Below, in pieces: positions 10,830 through 21,141 of a DNA stretch of 64,000 bases. Both the position numbers and the translations under genes were made by a program. The stretch covers positions 3,100,001-3,164,000 of the forward strand of contig JAHRBS010000013.1 in assembly GCA_024305745.1 (NCBI GenBank). The letters run 5' to 3'. How positions within the stretch are numbered: position 1 is the stretch's first letter; the number at the start of each line of letters is the position of its first letter. Under the pieces are notes generated by a model. That model was given only the letters and a program-made list of their open reading frames with translations, had not been told where the DNA came from and ran no database searches. The DNA is from Polyporus tsugae. Its lineage: Eukaryota > Basidiomycota > Agaricomycetes > Polyporales > Polyporaceae.

Positions 10830-12881
10830 ATGCACCATCCCTTCCGCCTCGCCTGCGTCAACAACATGTCCCCCATCCACGCTCTCCCCGTAGAGCTCCT
10901 CACACGCATCTTCCAGCTCGGAGTAGACTCGGAACCCCTCCCAGACAATCGCGACCCTTCTCACCTCACTTTCGAGGTCTCCATCTCCCATGTCTGCCGC
11001 CACTGGCGCCAAGTCGCCCTCCACACCCCCCTCCTCTGGACAACCGTCCACTTCCGCACAAAGTCCCATATGGTCCGCGGTAACCTCTATCTCGTACGCA
11101 ACGCTCGCCTTCCCATCGACATCTACGTCGACACCTGCTCCGAGGACCTTCACGCTCACCGCAAGGACCTCCTCTTCCGCGACGAGTTCATCCCCGTCTT
11201 CAACATCCTCCTCCCCTACATCGACCGCTGGCGCGAGCTCCACCTCAAGGTCGCCGACCTCGACTGCAAACTTTCCGCCCGCCGCGTCCTCAGCACCTGC
11301 GGCTCCGCCCCCGTCCTCCGCACCCTCCAGCTCTGGCACGTCCAGAACTGGCAGACCCCAGAACGCCTCTTCACCGCCATCGGCCCGCCCCCCGTCGTCG
11401 TCTTCGGCGGCGAGCTCCCTTCCCTGAAGCACATCGTCCTCCAAGGCGTCAACCTCCCCTGGATGAGCTCCCCCTTCCTCCGCAACCTCACCTCCATCGA
11501 GCTCGCCCTCCACTCGGACGACGTCCGCATGCCCTTCCACCTCTGGCGCAAGATGCTCGCCTCCTCCCCCGCCCTCGAGCGCCTCTGCCTCCACTACTCC
11601 GGACCCTGCGCGCGCACCTCCGGCGCAGTGCCCACCCCCGACGGCATCGAGTGGTGGGGCGCGAACCCCCCAGACCCGGACGACCCCCAGGCGCACGCCC
11701 CGGGCTACGTCGCCCCGCCCGCGGCGGACCCGGTGCACCTCCCGCGGCTGCGGGAGATCCGGCTGATCGACCTCGAGCCCGACTACCTCGTCGCGGTGTT
11801 CAAGTCGATCGACGCGCCGAACGTGCGCGCGCTCCACCTCGAGCTCGAGACGGAGGACCAGGACTTTTCGCCGTTTGTCGACTTTCTCGCCAAGGAGCCC
11901 AGTTGGTCCTTGTCGTCGTCTCAGCACCCTCCTCACCTCAACGGACACGGCGAAGGCGAAGGCGAGGGTGAGGGCGAGGGCGAGGGCGAGGGCGAGAGCG
12001 AGGTCAACAACGGATTCGCCCACGGGCACGGGCACGGGCACGAGCTAGAGAGCGCGGCGAGAGGGCCACGGTTCCCGCGGCTGGAGACGCTGTCGGTGAG
12101 CGCGCTCGTGTGCAGCGCGGGGAGCTGGCGGGCGCTGCTCGAGAGCGCGCGCGCGCTGACGCGGCTCGAGGTCGACTGTGTGCCGCCGATGCTCGACGGC
12201 GCGTTCGGCGTCCTGTTCGGCACCGTCCGCTCGGAGCGTGCGCGTGCGCGTCCGCCCCCGCGTTCGGGCTCGGGCTCGGGCTCGGGTTCGCAGCTTCCGA
12301 TGGCACCGCAGCCGAACGGCACCCGGCACGACGACGACGTCGGCGGGGTGGCGGGAGCGGGAGAGACGCGGGCTGTGCGGCTGGGGGGGGCGGGGCCGGG
12401 GCCGGGGCCGAGGCGGGACGCAAAGGGCAAGGGCAAGGAGAGGGCGCGAGACGACGGGGCCGAGCACGAGGAGGAGGACGAGTACGAGGACGTCCCGATC
12501 TTGCCTGCGCTGCAGGCGATCCGGTGCGGGGGCATCCCGAGCAGAGACATCGCCCGCCTCGCCGCGCATCGGCGCACGTTCCGCACCGGGGTTGCTACCG
12601 GTGCCGAGGGGGCGTTCCGGATACGCAGGTGGGAGGTCGAGGAGGGCTTCCGGGACGAAGATGGCCTTGCGTTCGAGCGGGAGCTGCGGCGCATCAGCGC
12701 GGAGGAGGAGTGGACGAAGAGGGCGAGGGACGGGACGGCGGGGGAGCCGTGGCGGTGGGACGAGCCGCTCGAGAAGGTGGTGTGGTACAGGGACGAGGGG
12801 GAGTACGACGAGGAGTCGGATGGTGAGGAGGAGGTGGGCGACACGGAGGAGGACGGGGATGAGGATGGGGAGGATGATTGA
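10830..12881 (+). CDS. F-box / leucine-rich-repeat protein with acidic C-terminus
   Basis: A large open frame encodes about 683 residues. The N-terminus carries an F-box: ALPVELLTRIFQLG, a gap, then VSISHVCRHWRQVALHTPLLWTTV, the canonical Skp1-binding pattern. Irregular Leu-rich repeats follow (LRTLQLWHVQ, LERLCLHYS, LREIRLIDLEP), which in this family bind the substrate. The expected role is substrate adaptor of an SCF ubiquitin ligase. Residues around 373-390 are a Gly-Glu dipeptide run encoded by a GGGCGA-type repeat, and the last 40 residues are almost all Asp/Glu. The start at 10830 follows a CT-rich leader. An upstream spliced start at 10643 and an internal Met at 10866 are alternatives. 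Several shadow frames over the GC-rich second half are not genes. Confidence 0.85.
   Translation: MHHPFRLACVNNMSPIHALPVELLTRIFQLGVDSEPLPDNRDPSHLTFEVSISHVCRHWRQVALHTPLLWTTVHFRTKSHMVRGNLYLVRNARLPIDIYVDTCSEDLHAHRKDLLFRDEFIPVFNILLPYIDRWRELHLKVADLDCKLSARRVLSTCGSAPVLRTLQLWHVQNWQTPERLFTAIGPPPVVVFGGELPSLKHIVLQGVNLPWMSSPFLRNLTSIELALHSDDVRMPFHLWRKMLASSPALERLCLHYSGPCARTSGAVPTPDGIEWWGANPPDPDDPQAHAPGYVAPPAADPVHLPRLREIRLIDLEPDYLVAVFKSIDAPNVRALHLELETEDQDFSPFVDFLAKEPSWSLSSSQHPPHLNGHGEGEGEGEGEGEGEGESEVNNGFAHGHGHGHELESAARGPRFPRLETLSVSALVCSAGSWRALLESARALTRLEVDCVPPMLDGAFGVLFGTVRSERARARPPPRSGSGSGSGSQLPMAPQPNGTRHDDDVGGVAGAGETRAVRLGGAGPGPGPRRDAKGKGKERARDDGAEHEEEDEYEDVPILPALQAIRCGGIPSRDIARLAAHRRTFRTGVATGAEGAFRIRRWEVEEGFRDEDGLAFERELRRISAEEEWTKRARDGTAGEPWRWDEPLEKVVWYRDEGEYDEESDGEEEVGDTEEDGDEDGEDD
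11947..12001. repeat. In-frame GGCGAG hexamer repeat in the F-box gene
   Basis: About nine copies of a GGCGAG/GGTGAG hexamer encode a Gly-Glu run inside the coding sequence. A second short hexamer run (CACGGG, about 12019-12042) follows and encodes Gly-His. Length polymorphism between strains is likely. Confidence 0.85.
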
Positions 12882-13397
12882 TGCAGGGTGGCGGTGTTTG
12901 AGCATGGTGTGCTTGCGGGGCGTGCACGAGCATGCGCGACGGGCTGCTGAGGCTGAGGGCGCGTGATCTTTTGTTTCCGAGGGTGAAGGTGATCTACTGG
13001 AGGATACGTTGGACAGTGACCAGTCGCTGGTGTTGTCTGTACGTACGATGCCGCGCCTAAAAAGGTGCGAGTGTACGTTTATCGCACATCCTATACTCGC
13101 GGTGTAACATCATATCTAAGGGTTGGTCGCCCTACAACGTCTTGTACAGCTCACGTTATGGGGATTGCAGTTGGGTACACACAGCGGATACATTATCAAT
13201 CTGTATTTGTTTCGTCCGCGTTGTTGACCATCGTGTCGTCGCGCACCGCACACTAGCGAAGGTCAATAAATGGCGGCAAGACAACGCGCTGCGAGTGGTG
13301 GGCATTGGGCGCGAAGGTAAGGTAATACGTACTCTAAGGATTATGATATGTCTAATGTCACTACGTCCGATGCGTGCAGACGGCATCGTGAACTCAT
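12882..13397. other. Convergent 3' intergenic region
   Basis: The F-box gene and the mitochondrial exchange-related gene point toward each other across 516 bp. The sequence is less GC-rich than the flanking genes and has no supported gene. An AATAAA-like motif (GTCAATAAATGG, near 13262) is on the plus strand and could be a poly(A) signal for the F-box transcript, although it is 380 bp past the stop. Confidence 0.4.
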
Positions 13398-14624
13398 CTA
13401 GCTCGTCCTCTCGTCCTTCGCGCCCTCCAGCCTCAGCCGCGCCTGCTCCAACGCGCGGTAGACGTCCGTGGCGAACGTCGAGTCTTCCGGCACACCCAGC
13501 GCCTTCTGCAGCTCGAGGACCGCGTCTTTGGACAGCAGTAGGCTCGCACCCGCCGATGCGTCCTTGTCGGAATCCTCCAACTTGGGGTCGGACGAGAGGG
13601 ATGGCGCCTTCTCAGCCTTGGCCGAGGATGAGGAGGCTGGCGGCCGAGGCGCGTACTTGGCGTAGATGACGTCGAGCTCGGGGCTTGACTGCGCGATGAT
13701 CGCGCCCCGTCGGAGGAAGCCTTCGAGGTATTCGGACGCCTTGTATGCTACGTGCGTGTGGAAGACGCGTCGTTTAGCGTCAGGAAAACAAAAAGGGAGC
13801 CGGTGCGGGCATACCGCGATAGTGTGACCATGAGCGCCATACGCAAAAGAAGAACGGGAAGTTGGGTATGAGGGCTGCGGATGCGCGCGGGGGTGAGTGC
13901 GCCTGTAGTGAGAAGACTGGGAGAGTACGCACGGACGATGGCGAAGGGGGCGGTTAGTGGCGCGATCGCAAGCCACATCCAGAACCCTTTCCTGTGCTTG
14001 GGAGTGCGCTTGTCTAGCAGGGAATGCAAATGTGGTATAGGCGACGTGCAGACAGAAGGCGGATATACTAGGGGGATCTACATGAATGGAAAACGCGCCG
14101 TGCGCCGGGCGGCAAGCCAGATGCGAAAGTCAATGGGTTGTGAGTGAGCGGAGCCGACTGGGGCGAGGTGCGTACCGTGGGTGCTGTTTCCGATTTTTGT
14201 CCACGCGGGACAATGTTTGAGAATTTGGGGCCGAGAGAAGGGTCCAGAGATTTGAGGGCGAGTTCCTCGAAGTCCAAGCGGTCGACTAATCGCTCGCCAT
14301 AGAGAAACGCCTTGCGCTGAAAGCGTGGAATTCAAGTCAGCGAAAATTGAAGCTTAACGGTGGGCCGCGCAGGCAATAGGGTGCAAATGACGCGTGTCTG
14401 TCAGGTTCATTGAACGAAGAGAGGGAGCTGACCTTCCAGGAATCTTGGGGTGCTTTCCCAAGCCCTGCCCATAGCTCAGATGACTTGACGACAGCCCACT
14501 TCATCCAGGATGTTTTCTTGGTGTCTTCTTGGGGAGTGACGAAGTGGTAATATGTGAGGTGTTCCACTGGCTTGCCGTTGACAAGTTTGCAGTGAGGAGT
14601 GAGAGGGAGCGCGATGATACGCAT
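13398..14624 (-). CDS. Mitochondrial K+-H+ exchange-related protein (YDL183C family)
   Basis: Five exons join in phase (14433-14624, 14176-14316, 13933-14077, 13815-13874, 13398-13747) to give 295 residues. The start MRIIALPL is the typical opening of the fungal Mit_KHE1 family (yeast YDL183C), implicated in mitochondrial potassium/proton exchange. Supporting segments are TYYHF, WMKWAVVKSSELWAGLGKAP, FLYGERLVDRLDFEELALKSL, a VYPPSV strand, then a membrane pair ITPFA-like (APLTAPFAIVR) and IPNFPFFFCVWRSWSHYR. The Lys/Ser-rich tail ends at 13398. In-frame ATGs at 14663 and 14696 are possible earlier starts. The inner-membrane location is known for the family and not seen directly. Confidence 0.82.
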
Positions 14625-15264
14625 TGAACGCGTCGCGCTCCACGCAATACTAGTCGCTCTCATTAGGTAGTGTATGCAAGAATCACTCGCAGTCAAAGTC
14701 GCAGATCAGGGCGGAAGAGAAGGATGGATGAGCGGAGATGAGCGGAGGGTAGAGGTGAACGTGCAAGCCCGTATAGTCAAGCCGACACGGGCGCGGCGCA
14801 ACGGCGCGTCATTTCCTGATAGCGACGCTTCCACGTGGCATTAATGTCGGTCGGGCGTCAACGCGTCAACGGCCTCAGGCTCCACTTGAACAAAACAAGT
14901 ACTTTCAGTTCGCCGTTACATAACCGTGCGTTAACGTCTATCCTGCGTACCAGTGATTGACAGCTCCGTCTTTTCTGCTGTTGCAACATGATATAGATAT
15001 AAACTCTTGTTGTCATACCAGCCGCAAGCTTTCGGCGTTGATGCCACACGCATTAACGTGCTCCCTTGTCCTTCGTCATCGGACGCTAATTCCACACGCG
15101 TGCGCGAATGTACCATCGTTTACTAACCATAGGTCGCGTATGGCCTTCTCAACATATCCGCGAAATCAAGCAAGGGACTTGGAGACACGGTTCTACCAAA
15201 AGCGTCAGTCTTCTGAAGCATCCCGTAGACGCGCAGACGGCGTTCGGACAGCCCTCCTGCCATC
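14625..15264. promoter_or_regulatory. Divergent intergenic region (KHE-related gene / HRI1)
   Basis: This 640-bp region separates two divergent starts. No open frame of note is seen. GGCGCGTCATTTCC (about 14803-14816) and CCACGTGGC (about 14832-14840, an E-box) are visible but their role is guesswork. Confidence 0.4.
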
Positions 15265-15981
15265 ATGTCCATCTCTGAACGTTTATACATCCGATGGGTA
15301 AGGCCTCCGCATTTTTCATATCCGTCTAAGCAACTCAACGGGCGACAGTTTCCAGATCAGGCGTCGGAGACGACCTCGACGCTCGTCCTCACCGCGCACA
15401 ACAGGCAGTTCGTCGACCTGCGCCTCTTGAAGCCCGCGGACTCATCGGCGCCGTTCACTACACTAGAATGGGGGCTCGCAGGGAGGTCGGTAGGCACGCC
15501 ATCCCATGGGATATGGATCCACGACATCGACTCTCGGACGGAGAATCCAGGCGACGAGAAGGACGAAGGGGACATGTTCCCGCAGCCGGAGCACCCTGAC
15601 GTGATTCTGGAGCGAGGGAAGATGCGACATCCGGAGAGCGGCGAGGTTAAAGAATACGAGGAGGCTTGGAAGGATCCCACGGTATTGTCGATTGGGGGAG
15701 GTCGTGTCAGCGTCGTGCTGGAGACAGCATCCGGCGCGTCGGGGGCGAGAGGGCTGGTCGTGAGGGTTGGGCAGTTCTGTCAAGGCATCCTCCGCGTCGG
15801 GTCCGTGATCGTTGTCGAGAGGTGGGCGTGGGTAGAGGACGGCGGGTGGAAGTTGTCCGCTCAGATAGGAGATGGTGACCATTTGCCCTGCGATGTTACG
15901 TGGGATGCGGGATTGGCTGTGGGAGATGAATGCACCAGGAACGGAGTTTCGTGGATAGCAAAGGAAGTACGTACTTGGTGA
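15265..15981 (+). CDS. HRI1: HRI1-family protein
   Basis: Exon 1 (15265-15297) encodes MSISERLYIRW and ends at GTAAGG; exon 2 resumes in phase at 15349. The N-terminal sequence, the segment TSTLVLTAHNRQFVDLRLLK and the later WEWGLAG-like strand are characteristic of the fungal HRI1 family, a small two-barrel protein that in yeast binds Hrr25 kinase and Sec72. It spans about 221 residues. The 3' end is ambiguous. Read through, it stops at 15981 (ending VRTW), but a strong donor (GTACGT) at 15967 suggests a possible short last exon further on. The function in this fungus is unknown. Confidence 0.8.
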   Translation: MSISERLYIRWVRPPHFSYPSKQLNGRQFPDQASETTSTLVLTAHNRQFVDLRLLKPADSSAPFTTLEWGLAGRSVGTPSHGIWIHDIDSRTENPGDEKDEGDMFPQPEHPDVILERGKMRHPESGEVKEYEEAWKDPTVLSIGGGRVSVVLETASGASGARGLVVRVGQFCQGILRVGSVIVVERWAWVEDGGWKLSAQIGDGDHLPCDVTWDAGLAVGDECTRNGVSWIAKEVRTW

Positions 15982-16741
15982 TATCTCCGCCAGTAAGTGC
16001 ACGTTTCAGCCTTACCAGGCTTGCTCGTCTCTAATGAGCACTGGCGTTCCTAAGGTTGACTCCCGTTTGTTACGTGAACGTTTTCAAGATCCAGTGCGTA
16101 CACAAATTGACACAATTGACACAGTACGAGGCATCTCCGCTGACCCGCTTCCTCTCAGTTAGGTAGATCAGCCAATGGCATATGCTGAGGCTAGCTCCCA
16201 ACCCCTCCGCAGATTGGACTTGAAACGGGTATAAATGGTCATCTGCCATGGTTTTTTGAATATGCGCTATCCCTTCGTTCTCGGCTCGGCCCGATGCGTT
16301 GGATGGACCTCCAACTTGCCCCTTCTGCGATCAGCCGAGTCCATGGGCCCACTCTGCTCATGAGAGCACACACCACTGTCCCCATCCCGATGCCCTAACG
16401 ACCCTCGCTCCAGCATCACGGTGCAGGACATCGTCGAGCGCTGCATCGAGGAGACCGACCGTGCCTACGTCGAGTCCTGCGGTAACTGGGGGGCGACCTT
16501 CACGATGCATCCTGAGAGGATCGGCGTTCGTTAATCCGTTGTCAGGAATGTAGAAGTGGACGGCAGATTGGAGGATGCCGGTTTTCAATCGTTCGCATAC
16601 GGATAGACCCGGAGAAACAATACGTCGGCGGCTTGGTGATGCTGTGTCCAACCAACGGGGCATCGTATACGACTGTCGTCAGGCTCGCGTGAATGATACA
16701 TAAAACGTGCAAATGCAGAAGACCTCAGCACGAAAGATATC
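15982..16741. other. Intergenic region, no gene supported
   Basis: Convergent 3' region between HRI1 and the DUF6533 gene. The base composition is more AT-rich than the flanking genes, and the short frames at 16299-16663 lack splice-consistent neighbours. A TATAAATGG motif lies near 16230 on the plus strand without a recognisable gene after it. Confidence 0.45.
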
Positions 16742-18518
16742 CTACGTTGCCCACTTTTTACGACGTGTGATGGGAGTCATAGGGTACGCGTATTCACTCG
16801 ACCTCTGGACATCGTACTCCGAATCGACATCATCATCGATCGGCGAGAGCGGTAAGCCCATCGGTCCGACGACTCGGTCGGCGAAAACGACAGTGTCGAG
16901 GCTGGGAGGCGTCCATGTGTGGGCTCTTGACGTGGATACCTCCAAGTTGCGGTTCACTTCCTGGAGGTTCAGGAGGAACCTTGCGATGAGGATCGTCGTG
17001 AGTCTGGGACCCAATCGAATCGGTCAGAGAGCTGCAGGACGCCATGATGGAGGGGACGGCGGCATACGGCTCTGAGAATTCCACAACGTAGCTGACTTGC
17101 GTGAGCTCATCGACCTCTGTCTGATGGGGACTCGTAAGCTACGGACGTTCGCGCGAGCGAATGGTGAGTCGCTTACCGGGAACATGGTGAGGGTAAGGTA
17201 GATGATGTTCATTATAAACAGAAGGCTGTCGGCGAGCCAGTCGTCAGCACCGAGTGCGCATATCGGCATACGAGTACAAACCCGAAGTACATCGTTCCTA
17301 CAAACCGATAACACGACGATCATCAGGACGAGCACCTTGGGGACGCAGTTAGAGAATGGCCGACGCACCGTCACGAAGTAGGGTACTCGAAAAAGTCCTT
17401 TTGCCACCGGAGGGTCTAACGAGAGCGCTGCGCAGCACGCTGTTGGATCGGTACGTCGTATGCCAGGTCACGCAGAGGACGATTGCATCGGCGATTATGA
17501 CACCAGCACGGGGAACGATAGTGACTTCGGACGTCAGGATGGATAAGTTAGAGAGATGAATGGATCTAGCTTGATTACACATACATCTGTGTTCTGTATT
17601 AGAAATCGGACGACGGGGAGTTGGGGCAACCGAATTCTCTCACATTCGGTTCAAGTCTGAGGGTACGCGGACCTCACGCATCAAGCATTCGGTTCCGGTT
17701 ATTGTCTCTTCGACGTTTGTCAGCCAGTTTAGTCGGGCCTAGCGAACCGGTTCAGCTTTGGGACGACCTTTTGAGAAGAGGCGGAAGACAGACGTAGTTC
17801 ATCACTATAAGCAAGGACGACAGGGCAAGGACGAGGATTGATAGGGGCCACCGATAGGACCGTCCGCACAAGGCGTACACGCGTAGCGCGGAGAACGCTA
17901 GCAAAAGTTCGACGTAAGCCGCCACTCGTCTTGAAGACGAAAATAACTATCGTCCACCTACCTGCCCAGGGCACGTACTGCAAATACGCCAACACTTGGG
18001 CTACAATCTCAAGCGTAGAGAAACTGTGGGTGGATCAGCTTGGTGCGCACGGGTCCAGAGCGCGTACCGCACCTCTGGCACATAGCAGTCAGTAGAAAAC
18101 GAGATCCAGATGTAAGCGACGACTCGCACCGAGCATGACCAGTGACCCATGAGGGCAATGCGTGCGCTATATGCTGCGAGGGATATGTACCGATTGGATA
18201 CGAACAGGACGGAGGCACCCGTAGCCTTGCGTTTCCAGAATATTGCAACCTCACGATCCAGCGTAAGGGCATATTCGAACAATAGCAATGCTAACGATAA
18301 CGGCGCCTGATTAGCGGAGCGTCCGCCGATTTGATTAATGTTACGGGAGGAAGGACTCACTCAAGGCAGAGAGGGTGCAATAGTGGTCGGTCAGTCTGCG
18401 ACGAAACATGGTGTAGTCAGCGAGGATGTATCGAAGCCAATTCGAACCGATGGCACCCGTACATGCTCTTTTCGATAGCCACCAGTGGCACGACAGTCAG
18501 GCCTATGTCGGAAGACAT
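16742..18518 (-). CDS. DUF6533-domain multi-pass membrane protein
   Basis: I reconstruct about nine exons. The start at 18518 gives MSSDIGLTVVPL. Exons 18361-18395 and the next one, beginning at 18290 after a TTAG acceptor, give the DUF6533 signature LFEYALTLDREVAIFWKRK...ATGASVLFVSNRY. Later exons add LAYLQYVPWA, FSALRVYALCGRSYRWPLSILVLALSS, VTIVPRAGVIIADAIVLCVTWHTTYR, TFSSTLLRDG, a 16-nt microexon (17282-17297), LLFIMNIIYLTLTMFP, VDELTQVSYVVEFSEP and LTTILIARFLLNLQEVNR. The segments alternate like a seven-helix protein. Such proteins are abundant in Agaricomycetes and have no proven function. All joins I checked keep phase, so the gene looks intact although its composition is AT-richer than the housekeeping genes. 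The exon joins near 18180 and 17830 are the least certain. Confidence 0.82.
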
Positions 18519-19639
18519 ACGGGGATGCTAGAAGATACGTAGTGGTGGGAGGTGTGAGGTCGAGGTCGATTGAATGTATACCAGGATCTTATACATACCC
18601 AGGGCCATCATCGCGGCTGCAATGCGGATTCAGATCGGAAGAAGCTGGCAGATAAGTATCGACGGCGATGCTGTCACCCAAAAGCAGGGAGTTCTTCTTG
18701 ATGCCGTCGCGACTTCTGGCTCATCACCGTGAGATCTACCTCAAGTATTCTTGTGCGCGTTTCACTCCGGTGCACCCAAGGTGCACCGGCCCACCCGATT
18801 ATTCGGGTGCGCATTCTTGACGCTACATACCTGTAAGTGCCGCATCGAATCCTCGGTGGGTAACATTTTCAATTTCCCATGCCGTAAGATGGGACGTGCG
18901 ATCTGTCAAATTCCCGCGTGACGTCAAGGCATCCACTGCTCCAGGTAAACACCTAATGCAACGGGGGCGCAATTAGCTGAGACAAATGGAGGAGCATCAG
19001 GCAATGGGCATCTACGCCTGTTTACGCACGCATGGTTACTCGCCATGAGGTTTCACGGGAACTTACACACCGTTCAGCCCGTCGCACTGCGGCATGGTCC
19101 CCGGCAAAGTCCGCCAACTGGATGAACAACTGAATGAACACGTGATGTAACAGATCGAGAACGGTGGTGCGCGCACACACCTTATTTCATGTTGAATCAG
19201 ACTCTGAGGCCGCGTGTAGAGAGCTATGTTCAGTATTTGCTGTGTAGGTTTTAGCCAGCAGCACAGAGAAGCTGTACAGACTGACCGTTCTTTCAACTTG
19301 TTTCGCGGAAGGTTTGAACTTTGCCACCACGCGGTGGACAGGAAGATCTTCTGCGTCGACGTCTTGTCCGGTCGCCATTATTAGCTCTACATACATTTGC
19401 GTTGGGACGGACAGTAGTGATACCACTGACCTATGAGTTGCACACTGCACCGCATACACATCGTTCTGGCGCAAGCCACAAGGCCCGCTGCTCTACGGGA
19501 GAGAGAGCGATAATCTCGCCAGGACGCCGGAAAAGGAGCTCCATTGAGGCCCTCCGATCAGTGGAAGCCATTCAAGGGACATCACCATCAGTCGCCTCCG
19601 ACGAACAGTCGGAGGTCGAGTTTGACGGGAACTGAACTG

Positions 19640-20215
19640 ACTTGCATCTCGAAGAACATTGAACAGCCCTGCTATGATAGGCCCAGGCAACGCCGTCTCA
19701 ACGGAGACGTATAGGAGCCTAATGCTCATGAAGCATGACGGAAAAATGAGGATGAGAAGCAAGGGGCAACAGCGCAGTCAGTAAGCTCTCACCTGCATCT
19801 GGTACCATCTACACATGGGCAGCAATTGTGAACGTCGCGGTTACTAACTGAGAGCACTGCCTTCCGCGTCGAGCCTCGCGAAGCCGAGTACGATACTTCA
19901 AACAGATACCGTGATGTCAGACTTGAGCTCGCCCAATAGAGGATTGGAAGAAGGTGCAGCAATTTTCGATCAATACATCCGTGGTGCCATCTTGCCATCG
20001 TGTTCGCTATGCAGTGTGGAGTAAGTAATAGCAGTCGGGGCCAGCATCATAACGCAATACTTACAAGGAACGCGGCGTAAGTCGACCCCGTGTGCGTTTG
20101 CCTCCTGCTGACGGCACTTGTGATTGCATAGCCTCCGTAGCCAAATTCGGCTGCGGAATAGTATCACGAGCAGCACGAACACTCACTTGTAGAAACGATA
20201 GATTCCTTTCCAGGC
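19640..20215 (-). pseudogene. Decayed copy of the C2-like gene (left duplication unit)
   Basis: This aligns with the minus-strand gene of the right unit (22420-22971). Where the right copy reads GKVAVPLRDKLQVDVYRQ, the left copy lacks about 24 nt, and the Arg codon CGA is TGA (about 19970). Further shared residues follow (LLGEL, then TRKAV in another frame), interrupted by more shifts. The reading frame cannot be restored by plausible introns, so I call it a pseudogene. Confidence 0.6.
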
Positions 20216-20661
20216 GCAGTAATGCTCGGTGACGGGGACTAGACCGCTGCTATAGCACAACGCCGAAAAGTGCAACAAGTCCCCTTGAGCTGTAACTTTG
20301 AAAAGTATAAGGGATCGTTTGGAACATGTCGGACCAACTTACTTCAAAAATAGTTGAAGCAACGAACGCTCACCGCTTGCACGGCGCGGCTAGTTATGGG
20401 AGGTCTGAGAGTTGTCGCGAGTAGTACCTTTTGTGACCCGGGATCGTACTTACATATGGCCCCGACCGCCGTCCTTGCCCAGGATAATTCATTCCCCCAT
20501 CTATCGCGCGCGACCGTCTGCCACCTCCCCTGGGGAGGTGCGTCCCAGGCGACGCAACTCTTCCAGAACTGAGCATAGACATACAGTGGATATCGATCAG
20601 CACTCGACCTTGTCACAGCTCACACCAAACTTCACCTTCCGTCGCCCGAATCCTTGCCACC

Positions 20662-21141
20662 ATGGCGAGTAACGAGAACCGAACTTCAGGCTTGCCGGCA
20701 GACGTTAAGAACCCCGAGGTCCTGGTCGACTCGGACGCGAACGTCCTGCCGGAGTACACGGCCCGCGCAGTCAGCGGTGTCGTACAACGAGCCCGAGAGG
20801 GGCGACCGACGTCCCCTCGTCGGCATCGAACGCGAACGTCCCGATGTCTGGCGGCGGGCGCAGACGCGCCGGGCATCGTCAAGCTCCTCTACACGGGCCT
20901 GCTCGCGATCGTCGCGCCGCCGGTGTTGATCTTGTGCGGCGCGATACTGTACGGGTGCTGGAAGATGCAGGAGGCTATTGTGCGGAGGCTGGCTTTTGCG
21001 CATACCGAGAGTGGGCACCGCGCAGTGGCAAAGCGGACGAGGAAGTTCTGGGGCGCGGTCAGCGCGCGCAGGGCGGCGGAGGAGGAGGTCGTGGAGGGCC
21101 AGGTGGTGGTAGAGGAAGTCGAGGCCGCCCGGTGGGTGTAA
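20662..21141 (+). CDS. Small single-pass membrane protein, left paralogue (frame-scrambled)
   Basis: This 159-residue frame is the paralogue of the gene at 23403. The N-terminus (MASNENRTSGLPADVKNPEV...VLPEYT) and the membrane segment (LLYTGLLAIVAPPVLILCGAILYGC) match the right copy. The part between them and the part after them are translated in different frames from the right copy. A deletion after the EYT codons shifts the frame, a second indel before the helix restores it, and a third change shifts it again near 21003. The frame stays open by chance or by selection. It is either a young variant or a decaying gene. No family is recognised. Confidence 0.45.
   Translation: MASNENRTSGLPADVKNPEVLVDSDANVLPEYTARAVSGVVQRAREGRPTSPRRHRTRTSRCLAAGADAPGIVKLLYTGLLAIVAPPVLILCGAILYGCWKMQEAIVRRLAFAHTESGHRAVAKRTRKFWGAVSARRAAEEEVVEGQVVVEEVEAARWV

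Noticed and set aside
11933..12966. Long frames on both strands across the second half of the F-box gene
   Set aside because: They are shadows of a very GC-rich coding exon; the F-box frame alone carries the conserved domain and an uninterrupted link to its start.
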